From Desulfocapsa sp. (GTDB taxonomy: Bacteria > Desulfobacterota > Desulfobulbia > Desulfobulbales > Desulfocapsaceae), in assembly GCA_022712895.1 (NCBI GenBank), contig JAFLJS010000042.1:88540-152539 (forward strand): a DNA stretch of 64,000 nucleotides. The letters run 5' to 3'. Shown here one piece after another: positions 62,051 to 64,000 of this stretch (within the stretch, counting starts at the first letter, position 1; every line of letters starts with the position of its first letter). Under the pieces are notes generated by a model that had not been told where the DNA came from, searched no databases, and saw only the letters and a program-made list of their open reading frames with translations. The position numbers and the translations under genes were made by a program.

Positions 62051-64000
62051 CCGATTTCAATCTCCAGTTTACGAAGCGCTTTAATCCTGTCACGAATGGC
62101 TGCAGCTTCTTCAAAAGCAAGTTCACTGGCAGCTTCCAGCATTTCTTTATCCAGCTTTTTGATTTCAGACTCCAACTCTTTAATACTGTAATATACGGGG
62201 AGATCTTCAGCAGCTTTTAAGATACCGTTTTCCATATCATCTGCTGCTTCATACCCACTTGCCTGCAAATGTTTCTGCAAAGTATTTTTCACTTTTGAAC
62301 GGATGGTGGTTGGCGTTATTCCATGCTCTATGTTGTGCGCATCTTGTATTTTTCGACGCCTTTCAGTCTCATCGATTGTTCGCTGCATGGAACCCGTCAC
62401 ATTATCACCATAAAGAATCACTATACCATTTACATTTCTTGCGGCTCTGCCGCAGGTCTGAATCAGTGACCGCTCTGAACGTAAAAAACCCTCTTTATCA
62501 GCATCAAGCACAGCGACAAGGGATACTTCTGGAATATCCAACCCTTCACGTAACAGATTGATGCCAACCAGTACATTGTATTCACCTTTACGCAAAGCAT
62601 GTATCAACTCAATACGATCCAGCGTTTTAATATCAGAGTGAAGATAGCGTACCTTTATATCAAGTTTTTCATAATAATCGGTGAGATCTTCTGCCATCCG
62701 CTTGGTAAGTGTAGTAATTAGTACAGCCTCATTGAGTTCGGTTCGTACTCGTATTTCTTCAAGGAGGTCATCAACCTGGTTTGAAGCGGGACGCACTTCA
62801 ATTTTTGGATCAAGGAGCCCGGTGGGCCTGATTATCTGATCAACAATCCGACCTTCTGCCTGTTCGATTTCATAAGCTCCTGGAGTTGCAGAAACATAAA
62901 TCACCTGGTTGATTCTTTTCCTGAATTCTTCAAAACGCAAAGGCCGGTTATCAAGGGCTGAGGGTAGACGAAAACCATACTTCACCAATGTTTTCTTTCG
63001 TGCTCTATCACCGTTATACATACCATTCAACTGTGGTACGCCAATATGGGACTCATCAAGAAAAAGGAGATAGTCTTCCGGAAAATAATCCAATAAATTG
63101 GGAGGAGCTACGCCCGGTTCTTTTCCGGTGAGATGTCTTGAATAGTTTTCTATACCATTGCAGTACCCAAGTTCCTGTATCATCTCCAGATCAAACATGG
63201 TTTTCTGTTCAAGACGTTGCAACTCGAGCAAACGTTTTTCTTTATGAAAATACGCAAGCCTGTCGTTCAATTCAATCTTGATTGTTTCCACTGCCTTTTG
63301 CAACCTGTCCTTGGATGTTACAAAATGGCTGCCTGGAAATACCGTGTATTCAGTAAGTTTTTCAAGAACAACACCGCGCAGCGGGTCAATAACAGAAATT
63401 GAATCGATGGTATCCCCAAAAAACTCTATTCGCAGGGCAATATCTTCTTCATGAACGGGGAAAATATCAATCACATCTCCACGAACCCTAAATGTTCCAC
63501 GGTGAAAGGAAACATCATTTCTCTCATACAACATAAAAACAAGACGTCTTTGCACTTCCTCTGGCGGATAATCAGCATCACACTGAAGAAAAAGGTGCAT
63601 GTTTTTATATTCATCAGGTGAACCCAGTCCATAGATGCAGGAGACTGATGCCACAATTATCACATCACTTCTGGTAAGTAGAGAACGCGTTGCAGAATGC
63701 CGCATCTTGTCGATTGCATCATTGATTGCTGAATCCTTTTCGATGTAGGTATCCGATTGTGGAATATACGCCTCAGGCTGATAATAATCGTAATACGAAA
63801 CAAAATATTCAACAGCATTCTCAGGAAACAATTCTTTAAATTCAGAAAAGAGCTGAGCTGCGAGCGTTTTATTAGGAGCAATGATCAGGGCTGGCCGTTG
63901 CACTTTGTTAATCACAGAAGCCATGGTAAAGGTTTTACCCGACCCGGTAACACCAAGAAGCACCTGACTTTGCGCACCACTGTCCAGACCATTTGCCAGC
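62047..64000 (-). CDS. uvrB: excinuclease ABC subunit B (5' end beyond window)
   Basis: DNA-damage recognition helicase of nucleotide excision repair. The frame is open to the window edge at 64000 and the upstream residues [19 protein letters not shown] precede the Walker A (GSGKT). The [10 protein letters not shown] beta-hairpin, ATP-helicase motifs ([29 protein letters not shown]) and the C-terminal UVR motif ([24 protein letters not shown]) are present. Only about 25-30 N-terminal residues are missing. GTG at 63963 is internal, not the start. Confidence 0.96.
   Translation of the reverse strand, partial: LANGLDSGAQSQVLLGVTGSGKTFTMASVINKVQRPALIIAPNKTLAAQLFSEFKELFPENAVEYFVSYYDYYQPEAYIPQSDTYIEKDSAINDAIDKMRHSATRSLLTRSDVIIVASVSCIYGLGSPDEYKNMHLFLQCDADYPPEEVQRRLVFMLYERNDVSFHRGTFRVRGDVIDIFPVHEEDIALRIEFFGDTIDSISVIDPLRGVVLEKLTEYTVFPGSHFVTSKDRLQKAVETIKIELNDRLAYFHKEKRLLELQRLEQKTMFDLEMIQELGYCNGIENYSRHLTGKEPGVAPPNLLDYFPEDYLLFLDESHIGVPQLNGMYNGDRARKKTLVKYGFRLPSALDNRPLRFEEFRKRINQVIYVSATPGAYEIEQAEGRIVDQIIRPTGLLDPKIEVRPASNQVDDLLEEIRVRTELNEAVLITTLTKRMAEDLTDYYEKLDIKVRYLHSDIKTLDRIELIHALRKGEYNVLVGINLLREGLDIPEVSLVAVLDADKEGFLRSERSLIQTCGRAARNVNGIVILYGDNVTGSMQRTIDETERRRKIQDAHNIEHGITPTTIRSKVKNTLQKHLQASGYEAADDMENGILKAAEDLPVYYSIKELESEIKKLDKEMLEAASELAFEEAAAIRDRIKALRKLEIEIG

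Overview
The window looks like chromosome from a Gram-negative, anaerobic sulfur-metabolising bacterium of the Desulfobulbales type (Desulfobacterota). This is inferred from gene content: a cytoplasmic molybdopterin oxidoreductase with a four-cluster Fe-S partner, a sulfite-exporter (TSUP) family transporter, a CbiA/DsrN-type amidase, an Asp-substituted clostridial-type ferredoxin, atypical short ParC/ParE, a PEP-CTERM protein, Feo iron uptake and many two-component and sigma54 regulators. No tRNA, rRNA, CRISPR array, prophage or transposase gene was found.

Layout. 0-8 kb holds housekeeping genes: the 3' end of purB, a DUF4911-MiaB fusion, a PHP phosphoesterase, parE-parC (minus) and thiD. 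8-11 kb holds a cysteine-rich mini-protein, an orphan ATP-grasp enzyme, and a PEP-CTERM gene preceded by a possible degenerate c-di-GMP-I riboswitch. 11-16 kb holds two feoA genes, a CDF exporter, a FeoB-associated peptide and feoB. A cobalamin riboswitch on the minus strand follows, leading only to a terminator and a 30-residue ORF. 16.5-21.4 kb is a minus-strand run: argJ, a cysteine-rich protein, avtA, a 21-repeat MORN lipid-surface or periplasmic protein, and a DUF4177 protein. 21.4-26.2 kb (plus) holds cardiolipin synthase, a YfcE-like phosphoesterase, two tandem PPK2 kinases and a bacteriohemerythrin.

26.3-36.1 kb is a signalling block, all minus: a PilZ protein, a receiver whose phospho-acceptor Asp is Tyr, a decayed kinase remnant, CheW, a CheA-like kinase without Hpt, a small protein of unknown type, an NtrC-family regulator and a 1057-residue hybrid kinase. 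36.4-49.3 kb is a second minus-strand block: sensor membrane partner, histidine kinase, lone receiver, TSUP transporter, a three-TM EMC3/DUF106-like protein, molybdopterin oxidoreductase plus Fe-S subunit, a 71-residue protein, a PPDK/PEP-synthase-like enzyme without the PEP barrel, a dual-specificity phosphatase fused to a YkgJ-like cysteine module, and an NtrC regulator. I read it as a sensed, phospho-regulated sulfur-redox module whose exact substrate is not visible; it is the best candidate here for an undescribed system.

49.8-64 kb is again mostly housekeeping: secA, a short N-acetylglutamate synthase, argS, alr, ferredoxin, a large coiled-coil membrane protein, cbiA/dsrN, a DUF374 acyltransferase and uvrB (5' end beyond the window).

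A family of dispersed, imperfectly palindromic elements of about 175-180 bp occurs four times (10.1, 28.2, 36.2 and 56.6 kb). Three copies have matching TGAT/ATCA ends and 4-5 bp flanking direct repeats, which suggests a MITE-like mobile element. One copy abuts the kinase remnant, and one supplies the stop codon of the ferredoxin gene.
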